Of a stretch of 64,000 nucleotides of DNA, positions 1 to 10,946 are shown one piece after another. A program made the position numbers and the translations under genes. The notes under the pieces are model-generated. The model did no database searches. It saw only the letters and a list, made by a program, of their open reading frames with translations, and was not told the origin of the DNA. Each line of letters begins with the position of its first letter. Position 1 is the first letter of the stretch. Origin of the DNA: Thiomonas sp. FB-Cd (GTDB taxonomy: Bacteria; Pseudomonadota; Gammaproteobacteria; Burkholderiales; Burkholderiaceae_C); assembly GCF_000733775.1 (NCBI RefSeq), contig NZ_JPOE01000005.1, positions 372,001-436,000 on the forward strand. The letters run 5' to 3'.

Positions 1-1
1 G

Positions 2-541
2 ACGTTTACCGACATTCCACCGAGCCGCGCTGGAGAACAGGTCCAGCGCATCGGCATCCCCGCTCCGACACAACGCGGTCAGGGCGCAAGCGTCATTCCC
101 ACGGAACTTGCGCCCGTCGTGCGCCAATACCCGGTTGTGATCTACACGACACCCCAATGCCCCGCCTGTGACGACGGCGTCAAGTTCTTGCGCGCGCGAG
201 GCGTGCCCTACACCGACAAGACCATCACCACCCCAGCCGATGTCACGGCATACAAGCGTGTGAGCCATGGCTCCGAAACACTGCCGCTTCTGACCGTGGC
301 CGGTGTGCAATTGCGCGTGGGCTTCGACCCTGGAGCCTGGAGCCAAGCGCTCACGACCGCCGGCTATCCGCAGCGATCCATCCTGCCCGACGACTACACG
401 TTCGCCGCACCCGAGCCACTGGCGCCGACCCCTGGTGCATCGCGCGCGGGCGCCAACAAGGCAGACAACGCAGACGCACTGCCTGCATCACCGGTTCAGC
501 CTCCGCCGAACCCCAAAGCTCCACCCGGCTTCCAATTCTGA
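2..541 (+). CDS. Glutaredoxin-like protein, 5' end missing
   Basis: The reading frame is open from base 2, so the gene starts upstream of the window. The first residues (TFTDIPPSRAGEQVQRI) look like the end of a DUF4124-type N-terminal domain. A glutaredoxin/thioredoxin-fold segment follows (YPVVIYTTPQCPACDDGVKF) with a CPAC redox pair and the cis-Pro region TLPLLTV. The last 50 residues are Pro/Ala-rich and probably disordered. DUF4124-glutaredoxin fusions are usually exported or envelope thiol proteins, but the signal peptide would lie outside the window. It converges on rpiA with only 16 bases between the stops. Role inferred: thiol-disulfide exchange. Confidence 0.8.
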   Translation, partial: TFTDIPPSRAGEQVQRIGIPAPTQRGQGASVIPTELAPVVRQYPVVIYTTPQCPACDDGVKFLRARGVPYTDKTITTPADVTAYKRVSHGSETLPLLTVAGVQLRVGFDPGAWSQALTTAGYPQRSILPDDYTFAAPEPLAPTPGASRAGANKADNADALPASPVQPPPNPKAPPGFQF

Positions 542-557
542 CCTGTAGCGGGCGCCA

Positions 558-1220
558 TTAGCGGAATGAGCGCTCCTCGACACCGCCGGCCGTGCCTACC
601 AGCGCCAAGTCGGCACCACGGCGTGCGAACAGGCCCACGGTCACGACACCTGGGATCTGGTTGATTGTGTTCTCGACTTGGCGCGGCTCGGTGATGGCCA
701 AGCCGTGCACATCGACAATGACGTTTCCGTTGTCGGTAACGTAGCCCTCACGAAGCTTGGGCTCGCCGCCCAGCGCCCGCAATCGTCTCACCACGAGTTC
801 CCGCGCCATCGGCACCACCTCGACCGGGAGCGGGAACTTGCCCAGCACCGGGACCAGCTTGCTGGCATCGACAATGCACACGAACTGTGCAGCCACTTCG
901 GCGATGATCTTCTCGCGTGTGAGCGCTCCGCCACCGCCCTTGATCATCGCGCCGTTTGCGTCGATCTCATCCGCGCCATCCACGTACACCGGGAGGTCAT
1001 CCACCGCATTCAAATCCAGCACAGGGATACCGTAGGCCTTGAGGCGCTCTGTACTGCGCTCGGAGCTTGACACCGCGCCGCGCACCCGGTCTTTGAGCGT
1101 AGCCAAGGCGTCGATAAAAAAATTGACCGTCGATCCAGTCCCCACGCCGATGATTGCGCCATTTGGCACGTGGCGTAGCGCGGCTCGCGCCACGGCTTGT
1201 TTGAGTTCGTCCTGTGTCAT
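558..1220 (-). CDS. rpiA: Ribose-5-phosphate isomerase A
   Basis: Interconverts ribose-5-phosphate and ribulose-5-phosphate in the non-oxidative pentose phosphate pathway. The 220-residue protein has the family motifs: [11 protein letters not shown] near the start, [10 protein letters not shown], the DGADEID catalytic segment and the [11 protein letters not shown] loop. An upstream in-frame extension to 1310 exists, but the start at 1220 (MTQDELKQ) matches the family length. It is divergent from pyrD with 88 bases between starts, so the two promoters probably share that gap. Confidence 0.96.
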   Translation of the reverse strand: MTQDELKQAVARAALRHVPNGAIIGVGTGSTVNFFIDALATLKDRVRGAVSSSERSTERLKAYGIPVLDLNAVDDLPVYVDGADEIDANGAMIKGGGGALTREKIIAEVAAQFVCIVDASKLVPVLGKFPLPVEVVPMARELVVRRLRALGGEPKLREGYVTDNGNVIVDVHGLAITEPRQVENTINQIPGVVTVGLFARRGADLALVGTAGGVEERSFR

Positions 1221-1308
1221 GTTCTTGATTGTGAAAAGGGTGGCCGTATTATCGCCGCTCGCCTCGCCATGCACGGTGATCCGAAGACATCCTCCCGCCT
1301 CCGTCCAC

Positions 1309-2337
1309 ATGCTCCTGCCCTACGCGTTGGTCCGTCCGCTGCTGTTTCTCCTCGACCCCGAGGTGGCCCATACGTTGACGCTGCGCAGCCTGCGTCTGCT
1401 GCATGAGTCGGGGTTAGCACTGCTGTACGCACATGCGCGCGTGCACGACCCCGTGCATCTGCTTGGCATGCGATTCCCCAATCGCGTGGGTCTAGCCGCT
1501 GGACTGGATAAAAACGGCGAAGCCATCGATGCATTGGCGACCCTTGGTTTCGGTTTCGTTGAGGTCGGAACCGTTACACCTCGACCGCAGCCCGGAAACC
1601 CCAAGCCGCGCATGTTCCGGATACCCGAAGCGCAGGCACTGATCAATCGCATGGGTTTCAACAACGCGGGATTGCAGTCCTTTCTGAACCATGTCCGGCA
1701 CAGCCGGCGAGAGGTCCCACTCGGCCTGAACATTGGCAAAAATGCAGCCACGCCGATTGAGGACGCTCTAGCCGATTACGTGGCCTGCCTGCGCGGCGTC
1801 TACGCCCATGCCGATTACGTGACGATCAACGTTTCCTCCCCCAATACCCGAGGCTTGCGACAATTGCAGACCGATGAGGCGCTGGAGGGTTTGCTTGACG
1901 GCTTGGCGGACGAACGTGAAAAACTCGCACAATTACACGGCAAGCACGTTCCGCTGCTCGTGAAAGTGGCGCCTGACTTGCAGCCCGAGCAAATCACCGC
2001 CTTGGCCGATGCGCTAATGCGCCATGGAATCGACGGCGTGATTGCCACCAATACGACCACCGCGCGCGAAGCTGTCGCCGGTCTTCCGCACGCGGATGAA
2101 GCCGGGGGCCTCAGCGGAGCACCATTACGTGCGCAATCCTCGCGCGTGATCACGCAACTGCGCACGCGCCTTGGCCCGACCTATCCGATTATCGGTGTGG
2201 GAGGCATCATGAAACCATCGGACGCCGTCGAAAAGATTGAGGCCGGCGCCAATCTTGTGCAAATCTACACGGGGCTGATCTACCATGGGCCAAAGCTCGT
2301 TGAAGGCTGCGCCAACGCGCTGGCCAAGCTAGCCTAA
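1309..2337 (+). CDS. pyrD: Dihydroorotate dehydrogenase (quinone), class 2
   Basis: Oxidises dihydroorotate to orotate with quinone at the inner membrane, the fourth step of pyrimidine synthesis. The 342-residue protein begins [21 protein letters not shown], the membrane-associating N-terminal helices of class 2 enzymes. It then has [29 protein letters not shown] with the catalytic Ser region, and VGVGGI near the C-terminal FMN phosphate site. A frame extension to 1039 overlaps rpiA and is not supported by the family. No obvious terminator follows. Confidence 0.96.
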   Translation: MLLPYALVRPLLFLLDPEVAHTLTLRSLRLLHESGLALLYAHARVHDPVHLLGMRFPNRVGLAAGLDKNGEAIDALATLGFGFVEVGTVTPRPQPGNPKPRMFRIPEAQALINRMGFNNAGLQSFLNHVRHSRREVPLGLNIGKNAATPIEDALADYVACLRGVYAHADYVTINVSSPNTRGLRQLQTDEALEGLLDGLADEREKLAQLHGKHVPLLVKVAPDLQPEQITALADALMRHGIDGVIATNTTTAREAVAGLPHADEAGGLSGAPLRAQSSRVITQLRTRLGPTYPIIGVGGIMKPSDAVEKIEAGANLVQIYTGLIYHGPKLVEGCANALAKLA

Positions 2338-2639
2338 GCCCACCTGCTTGCGCAGCCGTTCAGTGGGTACAGTCCCAAGGCCATAGTCCCACGGTGCATC
2401 GAAAAACGGGGGTATCCGAACCGGCGCCGTCCGGGTTAGGGTAATGTTGGCCCCTTGCGTACACGCCATGAATGCGCACCGACGGCTGCCTTTGCCAGGC
2501 AACCGCCATGAGCCATTCCGTCTTGGCATGATCGCTGTGGCCACCCGGCAGGCAAGCGATGCCTGCCTTGGCAGGGTCCAGGGACAGCTTCAACAGGCTG
2601 CCCCCTTCACCAGCCCCAATCGGGGCCAAAAACCAAAGC
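2338..2639. other. Intergenic stretch without recognised gene
   Basis: About 300 bases between pyrD and the small reverse gene. Short open frames exist on both strands (for example 2360-2629 minus), but none resembles a family I know and none has a convincing ribosome site. I see no tRNA or strong hairpin. Confidence 0.5.
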
Positions 2640-2900
2640 TTATTTCTGTTTGAGCCGCGTCTTATTGGCGGTAATGTGCTCGTAGATTTCGCGGGAGCGC
2701 TGGGACAGTGGCCGACCGAAACCTTCGCGCCAAGGTGAGGAGACCTTGACTTGGGGGCGCTTGCGAAATGTCGAAGCCACTTCGGCAGCGTTTTCCATCA
2801 TGAGATCCCAGGGATTGGCTTCCTTGGATGCCTGTGGCTTGTTGGCCAGAACATCGGTATCGGAGTCCACGGTTTTGCGCGTAGTAGTCGTTTTCGCCAC
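2640..2900 (-). CDS. Small hypothetical protein, 86 residues
   Basis: I do not recognise a family. The product starts at a GTG preceded by a GAGGGCGAG purine-rich stretch. It has a Thr/Lys-rich N-terminus (MAKTTTTRKT), an acidic middle and a basic C-terminal half (KVSSPWREGFGRPLSQRSREIYEHI) that looks like an amphipathic helix. The gene is isolated between pyrD and gltX. Composition and the start site favour a real gene, perhaps a small nucleic-acid-associated protein, but that role is only a guess. Confidence 0.5.
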   Translation of the reverse strand: MAKTTTTRKTVDSDTDVLANKPQASKEANPWDLMMENAAEVASTFRKRPQVKVSSPWREGFGRPLSQRSREIYEHITANKTRLKQK

Positions 2901-3061
2901 GGCTCGCCCTCTAACGGAACTTGGGTCATCGAAACAATGATTAGCGGGTTCAAGTCGAACCGACCCGCTTGATCAACACATGTAATTGTAACCCAAAACG
3001 TCGCGAAGGCACAACATCAAGCGCGCTTAAGCGACCTATTTGTCCTAGACTCCGTTCGCCC

Positions 3062-4468
3062 TCAAGCGACGCTTGCCAGCCTATGCATCACGGTGTCGCG
3101 CGAGAATAGGGCCAGGACCGCGTCCAGGGAAGGCGTATGCAACCGCCCTGTGACGAGCAGGCGCAAAGGCATGGCTACCTGCGGCATCTTGAGTTGGTGA
3201 GTGCCAAGAATCTGTTTCATCGCTGCTGCGATGGCTGGCGCCTCCCAGACAGGCAAAGCCTGCAGTACCGAGCGCAGATCCAAAATTGCGGCGCGTGCAG
3301 CAGGGGTGAGATGCTGCAACAACAAGTCGGCGTCCGGCTCGGGTTCAGCATAAAACATGCCGCAGAGTTGTGCGACGTCCAAGAGCGTGTGCGCACGCTC
3401 GCGCAACAACGTCGCCGCGGCTGCCAGGTCAACCCCCTGCTCACGCAGTCCCAGGCGTTGCAGGAAGGGGCGCACCTGTTGGGCCAGATCCGCCGGTGCC
3501 AGGGCGCGCAGGTAATGGGCGTTCACCCATTTAAGCTTCTCGCCGTCGAACTGCGCGGCAGAACGACCCAGGTGCTCGAGATCGAACCACTGCACGAATT
3601 GTTCGCGCGTGAAGATTTCCGCATCACCGTGCGACCAGCCCAAGCGGGCAAGGTAATTCACCATTGCATCGGCGAGATACCCTTCATCACGGTACTGCAG
3701 CACACTCCTGGCACCGTTACGCTTCGACAACTTGTCGCCCTGCTCGTTGAGCACGGTCGGCAGATGCGCGTAAACAGGGGGCTCATGACCGAGCGCACGA
3801 AAGATATGGATTTGCCGCGGGGTGTTGTTGACATGGTCGTCTCCACGAATCACATGCGAAATGCGCATGTCAATGTCGTCGACCACAACACAGAAGTTGT
3901 AGGTTGGTGTGCCATCGGGACGCGCGATGACCAAGTCGTCGAGTTCATCGTTCGCGAAGTCAACGCGACCCTTGACTTTGTCATCCCAACCCACACTGCC
4001 CTGCGCAGGCGTGCGAAACCGCAGCACAGGCTGCACGCCTGCGGGCACCTCCGGCAATGCCTTGCCCGGCTCTGGCCGCCACGTACCGTCGTAGCGTGGC
4101 TTGAGTCCCCCGGCCATCTGCCGCTCGCGCAACGCGTCGAGCTCCGAGGTGCTCATGTAGCAGGGGTAGGCATGGCCGCCTTCCACGAGTTGATCCAGCA
4201 CTGCGCGGTAGCGCTCCATGCGCTGCATCTGGTAATACGGGCCTTCGTCGTAATGCAGTCCCATCCAGTCCATGCTGTCAATGATGACCTTGACCGCCTC
4301 TTGCGTGGAGCGCTCCGTGTCGGTATCTTCGACACGCAGGATAAAAGTTCCACCATGATGCCGGGCAAAAGCCCACGGATAGAGAGCCGAACGGATATTG
4401 CCCAAGTGGATAAAACCCGTGGGGCTGGGCGCGAAACGGGTGCGAATGGGTGCAATGGTTGCGCTCAT
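3062..4468 (-). CDS. gltX: Glutamate--tRNA ligase
   Basis: Charges tRNA-Glu with glutamate. The 468-residue class I synthetase has the HIGH-type motif in [20 protein letters not shown] near residue 10, the [13 protein letters not shown] segment, and the KMSKS-type motif KLSKRNGA near residue 250. The C-terminal third is the helical anticodon-binding domain. It lies 30 bases downstream of metZ on the same strand and may be the last gene of the purF-metZ operon. Confidence 0.96.
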   Translation of the reverse strand: MSATIAPIRTRFAPSPTGFIHLGNIRSALYPWAFARHHGGTFILRVEDTDTERSTQEAVKVIIDSMDWMGLHYDEGPYYQMQRMERYRAVLDQLVEGGHAYPCYMSTSELDALRERQMAGGLKPRYDGTWRPEPGKALPEVPAGVQPVLRFRTPAQGSVGWDDKVKGRVDFANDELDDLVIARPDGTPTYNFCVVVDDIDMRISHVIRGDDHVNNTPRQIHIFRALGHEPPVYAHLPTVLNEQGDKLSKRNGARSVLQYRDEGYLADAMVNYLARLGWSHGDAEIFTREQFVQWFDLEHLGRSAAQFDGEKLKWVNAHYLRALAPADLAQQVRPFLQRLGLREQGVDLAAAATLLRERAHTLLDVAQLCGMFYAEPEPDADLLLQHLTPAARAAILDLRSVLQALPVWEAPAIAAAMKQILGTHQLKMPQVAMPLRLLVTGRLHTPSLDAVLALFSRDTVMHRLASVA

Positions 4469-4498
4469 GCTGACATGGATTCGGAGTGTGGAAAAGGC

Positions 4499-5731
4499 TC
4501 AACGCAAGGTGCCGAGCCCGCGCGCAAGGTCAGCTTGGATATCGTCCGGGTGCTCAAGGCCGACGGCGATGCGGATCAGCCCCTGGCTGATGCCCGCCGC
4601 TTGGCGCTGCTGTTCGCTCAGACGACCATGCGAAGTACTGGCCGGGTGGGTGATCGTGGTTTTCGTGTCGCCCAAATTGGCCGTAATCGAACACAGCCGG
4701 GTCTGGTCGATGACATGAAAGGCACGCTCACGTGCCTGCTCGGGCGTGGCCGCTTGCACATCGAAAGACAGCACGGCACCGCCGTGCCCGGATTGCTGCG
4801 CCATGGCCAACGCGTGCTGGGGATGTGAAATCAAGCCGGGGTAATGCACCTTTCGTACGGCTGGCTGCGCCTGCAACCATTGCGCCAGGAGCAGGGCGCG
4901 CCTGCTATGTTCGTGCATGCGCAAGGAAAGCGTTTCCATACCCTTGAGCACCACCCAGGCATTGAAAGGCGACAGGCTGATGCCGGCACTGCGCTGTGCG
5001 GGCAGCAGCTTGCCCTCAATGAGATCGCGCGTCCCGCACACAGCTCCGGCAATGACTCGGCCTTGGCCGTCCAGGTATTTCGTTCCCGAATGGACAACAA
5101 GGTCGGCGCCGAACATCACCGGCCGTTGCAGCGCTGGTGAGCAAAAGCAGTTATCCACCGCGAGCAAGGCGTCCGCGCCATGCGCGAGATCGGCCAACGC
5201 GCGGATATCGCACACCTCGGTGAGCGGGTTGGTGGGTGTCTCCGCAAACAACAACTTGGTCACACCGGGACGGATTGCGCCCTTCCAGGCGTCCAGATCA
5301 GTCTGTGGCACGAAACTGCTGGCCACCCCGAATTTTCCGAATTCGCCGGCGATGAGCTTAATGGTTGCGCCAAACACCGACTGGGAACACACGATATGGT
5401 CGCCGGCTTTGAGCAAACCGAACAACAGCAGCAGGATGGCACCCATGCCACTCGCCGTGCCGATCGCATCCTCAGTGCCTTCGAGAGCAGCCAACCGGCG
5501 CTCCATGCTGTCCACAGTTGGATTGGAAAAGCGCGAGTAGATGTAGCCCTCTTCCTCTCCCGCAAAACGGGATGCGGCCGCTTGTGCGCTTGGCTGAACA
5601 AAACTGCTGGTTAGGAACAACGCCTCACTGTGCTCGCCGTACGCCGTGCGCTCGACGGCTTCTCGCACGGCCAAGGTATCGGGATGCCAATGCGGCGCTC
5701 CGGTGCAAGCGCGTGGCTCATCGGCATTCAC
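4499..5731 (-). CDS. metZ: O-succinylhomoserine sulfhydrylase
   Basis: PLP-dependent Cys/Met metabolism enzyme that makes homocysteine from O-succinylhomoserine and sulfide. The 410 residues include [27 protein letters not shown], the DNCFCSP segment and the PLP lysine in [14 protein letters not shown]. The IS(I/L)SPFNAWV stretch is also typical. Its start overlaps the purF stop by four bases (ATGA), so translation is probably coupled. This purF-metZ pairing is common in betaproteobacteria, which supports MetZ over cystathionine gamma-synthase. Confidence 0.92.
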   Translation of the reverse strand: MNADEPRACTGAPHWHPDTLAVREAVERTAYGEHSEALFLTSSFVQPSAQAAASRFAGEEEGYIYSRFSNPTVDSMERRLAALEGTEDAIGTASGMGAILLLLFGLLKAGDHIVCSQSVFGATIKLIAGEFGKFGVASSFVPQTDLDAWKGAIRPGVTKLLFAETPTNPLTEVCDIRALADLAHGADALLAVDNCFCSPALQRPVMFGADLVVHSGTKYLDGQGRVIAGAVCGTRDLIEGKLLPAQRSAGISLSPFNAWVVLKGMETLSLRMHEHSRRALLLAQWLQAQPAVRKVHYPGLISHPQHALAMAQQSGHGGAVLSFDVQAATPEQARERAFHVIDQTRLCSITANLGDTKTTITHPASTSHGRLSEQQRQAAGISQGLIRIAVGLEHPDDIQADLARGLGTLR

Positions 5732-7233
5732 GACTGTGGCTCCTCTTGTTCGGCACTTTGCAGGTTCAACCGGCTACTTGGGACCTCACCGGGAGCTGCA
5801 GCGAGCCCCGCTCTGAGCGCGGCGTCGACATCCCCGGTGATGTAAACGCCGTCAAAGCAGGATGCCTCGAATGTGGTGATGTCCTCTCGCACACGGCGCA
5901 CGGCACGCTTCATGGCTTCAAGGTCCTGGTAGATCAGCGCATCGGCGCCAATGATGCTCCGCACCTGCTCAATGTCGCGCCCGTGCGCAACCAATTCGCC
6001 GCCGGTAGGCATGTCGATGCCATAGACATTCGGATACCGCACGGGAGGCGCTGCCGACGCCAAATACACCTTGCGTGCACCGGCCTCACGCGCCATTTGC
6101 ACAATTTCACGCGAGGTCGTACCGCGCACGATCGAATCATCCACCAACAGGACGTTGCGGCCGGCAAATTCCTGGGAAATGGCATTGAGCTTCTGCCGCA
6201 CGGATTTTTTGCGCACGGCCTGCCCCGGCATGATGAAGGTGCGCCCGACATAGCGGTTCTTGACGAAGCCCTCGCGGTAGGGTCGCCCGAGCTTCCACGC
6301 CAACTGCATGGCCGAAGGCCGGCTGGATTCGGGGACCGGGATCACCACGTCGATTTCGCTGGGCGGCATCGTGGAGATGACCCGTTGAGCAAGGGTCTCG
6401 CCCATGTTTAGCCGCGCTTGGTAAACAGAGATGCCATCAAGCACCGAGTCGGGCCTGGCAAGGTAGACGAACTCGAAGATGCATGGGTTTAACGTGGGAT
6501 GCTCCGCGCATTGCTCACCGTGCATACGCCCCTGAAGGTCCACAAACAGGGCCTCACCCGGTGCAATGTCGCGCACCAACTTGAATCCGTTGCCTTCCAG
6601 CGCTACGGACTCGCTCGCCACCATGATGTCGCCGTCAGCCTCGTTTATGCCGAGGCATAGGGGGCGGATGCCATACGGGTCGCGAAAAGCCAAAAGTCCG
6701 TGCCCGGCAATGAGCGCGACGACGGCATACGAGCCGCGAACGCGCCGGTGCACTGCCCGCACGGCTCGAAACAGGTCGGCTGCCTTCAGTGGCAAACCAT
6801 CTGAGGCAAGATCCAACTCACGTGCGAGCACATTGAGCAGAACCTCCGAATCCGAGCCGGTATTAATGTGCCTGTGGTCCCGGGTGGTCAACTCATCGCG
6901 CAGCACTTCCGTGTTGGTCAGGTTCCCGTTGTGCGCAAGCGCCAGGCCAAACGGTGCGTTGACGTAAAAGGGCTGAGCCTCTTCTTCGCTGTCAGCGCTG
7001 CCTGCGGTCGGGTAGCGCACCTGACCCAGTCCGTAATTCCCAGGCAATCCGCGCATATTGCGTGTGCGGAACACGTCTCGCACCATGCCGCGGGCCTTTT
7101 GCATATACAACTTGCCACCGTGCCCGGTGATGATGCCCGCCGCGTCCTGTCCGCGATGCTGCAGTAACAACAGAGCGTCGTAAATCAGCTGATTAACCGG
7201 CTGTTTGGAAACGATGCCAACAACTCCACACAT
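5728..7233 (-). CDS. purF: Amidophosphoribosyltransferase
   Basis: Commits PRPP to purine synthesis by making phosphoribosylamine from PRPP and glutamine. The 501-residue protein begins MCGVVGIV, so Cys2 is exposed as the glutaminase nucleophile after Met removal. HRGQDAAGI and the glutaminase loop HNGNLTN follow, and the PRPP-binding loop [14 protein letters not shown] lies in the C-terminal half. It is followed directly by metZ with an ATGA overlap and preceded by cvpA, the classic cvpA-purF arrangement. Confidence 0.96.
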   Translation of the reverse strand: MCGVVGIVSKQPVNQLIYDALLLLQHRGQDAAGIITGHGGKLYMQKARGMVRDVFRTRNMRGLPGNYGLGQVRYPTAGSADSEEEAQPFYVNAPFGLALAHNGNLTNTEVLRDELTTRDHRHINTGSDSEVLLNVLARELDLASDGLPLKAADLFRAVRAVHRRVRGSYAVVALIAGHGLLAFRDPYGIRPLCLGINEADGDIMVASESVALEGNGFKLVRDIAPGEALFVDLQGRMHGEQCAEHPTLNPCIFEFVYLARPDSVLDGISVYQARLNMGETLAQRVISTMPPSEIDVVIPVPESSRPSAMQLAWKLGRPYREGFVKNRYVGRTFIMPGQAVRKKSVRQKLNAISQEFAGRNVLLVDDSIVRGTTSREIVQMAREAGARKVYLASAAPPVRYPNVYGIDMPTGGELVAHGRDIEQVRSIIGADALIYQDLEAMKRAVRRVREDITTFEASCFDGVYITGDVDAALRAGLAAAPGEVPSSRLNLQSAEQEEPQS

Positions 7234-7279
7234 GATGCGTGCACTCCAAGACTGAAACGCTGAATAGATGAATCCGGGA

Positions 7280-7771
7280 CTATCGTTGTGGCAACGCCTG
7301 GGTTGCCGCCATGGGCAGCAACGGGAGCAACTCGGCGACGGCTGCCGTGGCCGGGGGGATGAGCAAGGAAGTCTTCCACATCGGGCTTTCGGGCAGGGCC
7401 GTATAGCGCGCCGCCAGCACCGCGAGCATCAAGAGTACGCCGCCGCGCAGCAACCCGAACACCGCACCCATGCTTCGGTCAAGTAGACCCAGACCTGTGG
7501 AGCGCAACAACAGCCGCATCACAGTGGCCATCAGTCCGACCACAAGGACCGTGAGTACGAAACAGGCGACCCATGCCACCCCATTGCGCAAGGATAGTGC
7601 GGCAATCCCGTGCAGATATCTGTCGGCCAGCCAGGGCGAGAACTGGCGTGCAACGACAAACGCCACCAGCCAGCCCGCCAAGGTGATCAGTTCGTAGGCT
7701 GCACCACGCAGCATGCCCACTAAAGCCGACAGCCCCAGGCCGGCGATCACGAGCCAGTCCAGCGTACTCAC
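7280..7771 (-). CDS. cvpA: CvpA family membrane protein
   Basis: The 163-residue protein has four predicted membrane helices beginning at residues about 4, 27, 66 and 101. Examples are [17 protein letters not shown] and [16 protein letters not shown]. CvpA proteins are linked to colicin V production in E. coli and more broadly to envelope homeostasis. The start overlaps the upstream SPOR gene by four bases and purF follows 46 bases downstream, so it belongs to the folC-SPOR-cvpA-purF operon. Confidence 0.9.
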   Translation of the reverse strand: MSTLDWLVIAGLGLSALVGMLRGAAYELITLAGWLVAFVVARQFSPWLADRYLHGIAALSLRNGVAWVACFVLTVLVVGLMATVMRLLLRSTGLGLLDRSMGAVFGLLRGGVLLMLAVLAARYTALPESPMWKTSLLIPPATAAVAELLPLLPMAATQALPQR

Positions 7772-8691
7772 AGAGTTAGCACGACAGCGACCAAGCCCAG
7801 AGCCTTGATGCGAGCCAGCGCCTTGTCGGCCTCTTGGCGGCTGGCAAAGGGGCCAACACGCACGCGGATGCGCTTGCCGCCAGCCGTATCCACAACTTGA
7901 GTGTAGGTCTTGAACCCGGCGTGCTCGATCTTCTGCCGCACTTGGTGCGCGACACGCGTATCGGCATAAGCCCCCGCCTGAATGACGTATCGGGCGGAAT
8001 TGGGTTCAGCCACAGCCCCGGCGGATTTCGCCAATGCCGCCTCCGCTTGCTGGGTCGAGATCTGATCGGGTTGCTTGCCCTCCAATGCTGCCAGAGCGAC
8101 CCGGGCGCTGGCAATCTGGTGTTGCGTTTGCTGATGTTTGGTGGGCGCCGCGACAGCGCCAGCCGGCTGCACTCGCGCCAGCGCCTGCCTGGCCGCAGCT
8201 GAAGGTTTCGCGGCAGGCGCCTCTTGCGACTGGCTGGACGTCGCCCCCGCCTGAGACGCAGCCGTCGGTGCCTTCAACTGTTGCGCCGTACCCCCTGCCT
8301 TGGACTTTTCCTCGTCGCTGGGGATTGGGCTTGCCCGCTCTTTAGCTCGAGCGCCAAGGCCATGCGGCGCGCTGGCCATTTCGGCAGACGATTCGGCAAT
8401 TGCGGCCGCGGCGCGCGCATCGGCCGCTGGTACCCGGGGCGCGGGCGCCGCCGCGATGCTTGCCTGACTTTGGGACGGAATAACCAGCGACATGGTCGAC
8501 ACCACAGGTTTAGGCTGCGTCTCAAAAATCAGAGGAAACACAACCACGCCGGTGAGCACGAGCACCACGGCGCCGATGAGGCGGCGCCTTGCACGTATGC
8601 GCAGGGTCTCTTCGCTTTGCGCCTGGGCGCCGGCCGCCGCGGCATTGGGCGCTCGGCTGGCATCCTTGCCGCGTTTTCCAGGGATTTTCAT
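7768..8691 (-). CDS. SPOR-domain protein (DedD-like)
   Basis: A 307-residue bitopic inner-membrane protein. After a short basic cytoplasmic tail, one helix (RLIGAVVLVLTGVVVFPLIF) spans the membrane. A long Ala/Pro/Ser/Gln-rich linker leads to a C-terminal SPOR domain (YVIQAGAYADTRVAHQVRQK to the end). SPOR domains bind denuded septal peptidoglycan, so the protein probably acts at division, as DedD does. Both ends overlap neighbours (folC stop and cvpA start) by ATGA. Confidence 0.9.
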   Translation of the reverse strand: MKIPGKRGKDASRAPNAAAAGAQAQSEETLRIRARRRLIGAVVLVLTGVVVFPLIFETQPKPVVSTMSLVIPSQSQASIAAAPAPRVPAADARAAAAIAESSAEMASAPHGLGARAKERASPIPSDEEKSKAGGTAQQLKAPTAASQAGATSSQSQEAPAAKPSAAARQALARVQPAGAVAAPTKHQQTQHQIASARVALAALEGKQPDQISTQQAEAALAKSAGAVAEPNSARYVIQAGAYADTRVAHQVRQKIEHAGFKTYTQVVDTAGGKRIRVRVGPFASRQEADKALARIKALGLVAVVLTL

Positions 8692-10007
8692 GAGGATGAA
8701 TGCGTCAAGTGGGGGCCGTCAATGCGCGGCACACCTTGTGCCAACACGCCACCGACCGTGTAGAACGAGCCGAAAACCACAATTCTATCGGGCGCCTCGG
8801 CGACCGAGATGGCCTCGCCGAACGCGGCAGATGGATCCGCGTAGGACCCGACAACCCTTGCCGTTGGGGGTAAGCGTGGCTCAAGCACCTGTGCGATATG
8901 CGTGGCACGCGCGGCACGCGCCGTGGGTAGATCGCACACATACCAACGGTCCACCAAAGGTGCGATGCGTTCAATCATTTGCGCCACGTCCTTATCCGCC
9001 ATCGCACCAAACACGGCATGGGTACAAGGGGCGAAGCCCATGGCATCGAGATTCTCGGCCAATACCGCGACGGCATGCGGGTTGTGCGCGACGTCCAGGA
9101 CCACAGTCGGCTGGCCGGGAAGAATCTGAAAGCGCCCCGGCAATTCAGCCCGCGCCAGTCCCTGGCGGACATCTTGCGCGCTGGTGGGCAGGCGTTCCTG
9201 GAGCGCTTCCAGCGCTGCCAGTGCCGCGCTGGCATTCAGCAACTGGTTGACGCCGCGCATTACTGGGTAGGCCAAGCCTGAGCGCTTCAGCGTGGGCCCC
9301 TTATAGCTCCACTGCTGCTGCCCAGCGGCCGTGTAGCCAAATTCGTGCCCCATGCGCCACAGGTCGGCTCCGATGTCGCGTGCTTGGCGCAACACGGATT
9401 GGGGAGGATCCGGGTCAGCGACGATCGCCGCACGGCCCGGCCGCATGATCCCCGCCTTCTCAAAACCAATCGCCTCACGATCCGGACCGAGGAACTGGGT
9501 GTGGTCCAGCGCAATGCTCGTGACGATGGCGCAATCCGCGTCCACCACGTTGACCGCGTCCAGACGACCACCCATCCCGACTTCCAGCACCACTGCGTCC
9601 AGCCCCGACTCAGCAAGCAAGCGCAGGATCGCCAATGTGGTGAATTCGAAATAGGTCAGGTCTGGGGCCGGCTGCAAGCTGACCCTGGCTTGCTCGACGG
9701 CAAGGAAGTGCGGCAAAAGGGCGGCTTCTTCAACCATGCGGCCGCCGATGCGGCAGCGCTCTTCGAAATGCACCAAGTGCGGAGAGCCGTAGACACCGAC
9801 ACGATATCCCGCTGCCAGAAGGATGTGTTCGATAAACGCGCAGGTCGAACCCTTGCCGTTGGTTCCCGCCACCGTGAACACCGGGCATGAAAATCGCAGG
9901 TCGAGCACCGCCCGCACGCGCTCGACGCGTTCAAGACCAAGTTGGATGGCCTGCGCATGCAGCCTTTCGGCATGCGCCAGCCATTGCTGCAAATTCCAAT
10001 GTTGCAT
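8688..10007 (-). CDS. folC: Folylpolyglutamate/dihydrofolate synthase
   Basis: Adds glycine-proximal glutamates to folates and makes dihydrofolate from dihydropteroate. The P-loop FTVAGTNGKGSTCAFIEHIL lies about 50 residues from the chosen start. YGSPHLVHFEER and the DVAHNPHA motif of the C-terminal Mur-ligase-like domain follow. I chose MQHWNLQQWLAHAERLH at 10007 because it matches family N-termini. An upstream in-frame ATG at 10088 would overlap accD by 17 bases and is a real alternative. The accD-folC order is conserved in proteobacteria. Confidence 0.93.
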   Translation of the reverse strand: MQHWNLQQWLAHAERLHAQAIQLGLERVERVRAVLDLRFSCPVFTVAGTNGKGSTCAFIEHILLAAGYRVGVYGSPHLVHFEERCRIGGRMVEEAALLPHFLAVEQARVSLQPAPDLTYFEFTTLAILRLLAESGLDAVVLEVGMGGRLDAVNVVDADCAIVTSIALDHTQFLGPDREAIGFEKAGIMRPGRAAIVADPDPPQSVLRQARDIGADLWRMGHEFGYTAAGQQQWSYKGPTLKRSGLAYPVMRGVNQLLNASAALAALEALQERLPTSAQDVRQGLARAELPGRFQILPGQPTVVLDVAHNPHAVAVLAENLDAMGFAPCTHAVFGAMADKDVAQMIERIAPLVDRWYVCDLPTARAARATHIAQVLEPRLPPTARVVGSYADPSAAFGEAISVAEAPDRIVVFGSFYTVGGVLAQGVPRIDGPHLTHSSS

Positions 10008-10071
10008 GGGCACGTCGCCCGCGGCCCGGTGTGCCGTCACTCTGACTGCAAGCGGCTCTTGCGCTGTGGGA

Positions 10072-10946
10072 TCAGCCGGCAACAGCATCAGCCGGTTGGC
10101 GCTGCAGCATTGCCAGGAGATGGGCCAACTCGTCGCGCAGCTCGCGCCGGTCGACAATACGGTCCACACCACCTTTTTGCAGCAAAAATTCGGCGCGCTG
10201 GAATCCTTCGGGAAGCTTTTCGCGCACCGTGTTTTCGATGACCCGTGGGCCGGCGAAACCGATCAAGGCTTTGGGCTCAGCCAGGACCACGTCCCCGACA
10301 AAGGCAAAGCTTGCCGACACACCGCCCATCGTGGGGTCGGTCAGGATGCTGATGTAGGGAATGCGCGCGCTCGCCAGCCGCGCCAGGGCAGCATTTGTCT
10401 TTGCCATTTGCATCAGGCTGAGCAAACCTTCTTGCATGCGCGCGCCGCCCGTGGCGGTGAAGCAAAGAAAAGGGACCTTTTGCTCCAGCGCCGTTTCGAC
10501 GCCGCGCACGAAACGCTCGCCAACCACCGAGCCCATTGAGCCGCCCATGAACTCGAATTCGAAACAAGCCACAACCACAGCAATGCTCTGGATCGCGCCC
10601 CCATGACCACCAGGGCGTCGGTTTCCTGTGTATTTTCCAAGGCCTCCTTCAGGCGTTCGGAATATTTACGGCTGTCCTTGAACTTGAGTGAATCGACCGG
10701 CAGCACTTCTTGGCCAACCTCGTAGCGACCCTCGCCGTCCAGCAGCGCGTCCAGGCGCTGCCTGGCCCCGATACGCATGTGGTGTGCGCATTTCGGGCAA
10801 ACGTACTGATTATGCTCCAGATCCGTCTTGTACAGGACCGTCTCGCATGAAGGGCATTTAATCCACAGGCCCTCGGGCATCTGGCGGCGGCTGCCAGATT
10901 CCGAATGCTGAATCTTTGGGGGAAGCAGTTTTTCAAGCCAACTCAT
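10072..10946 (-). CDS. accD: Acetyl-CoA carboxylase carboxyltransferase beta subunit, frameshifted as given
   Basis: Carboxyltransferase beta subunit that, with AccA, moves CO2 from biotin to acetyl-CoA for fatty acid synthesis. The N-terminal part (10946 to about 10603) has the zinc ribbon CPSC...CPKCAHH. The C-terminal part (about 10597 to 10072) has [18 protein letters not shown] and the [11 protein letters not shown] acyl-CoA site. The two halves are in different frames. One extra C in the C5 run at 10598-10602 would restore the expected [17 protein letters not shown]. AccD is essential, so a sequencing or assembly error is the simplest explanation. It sits between trpA (ATGA overlap) and folC. 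Confidence 0.93.

Noticed and set aside
3137..4828. Open frame of 563 codons on the plus strand
   Set aside because: It lies antisense to gltX and metZ, both strongly conserved, and its translation resembles no family. High-GC genes often give such shadow frames.
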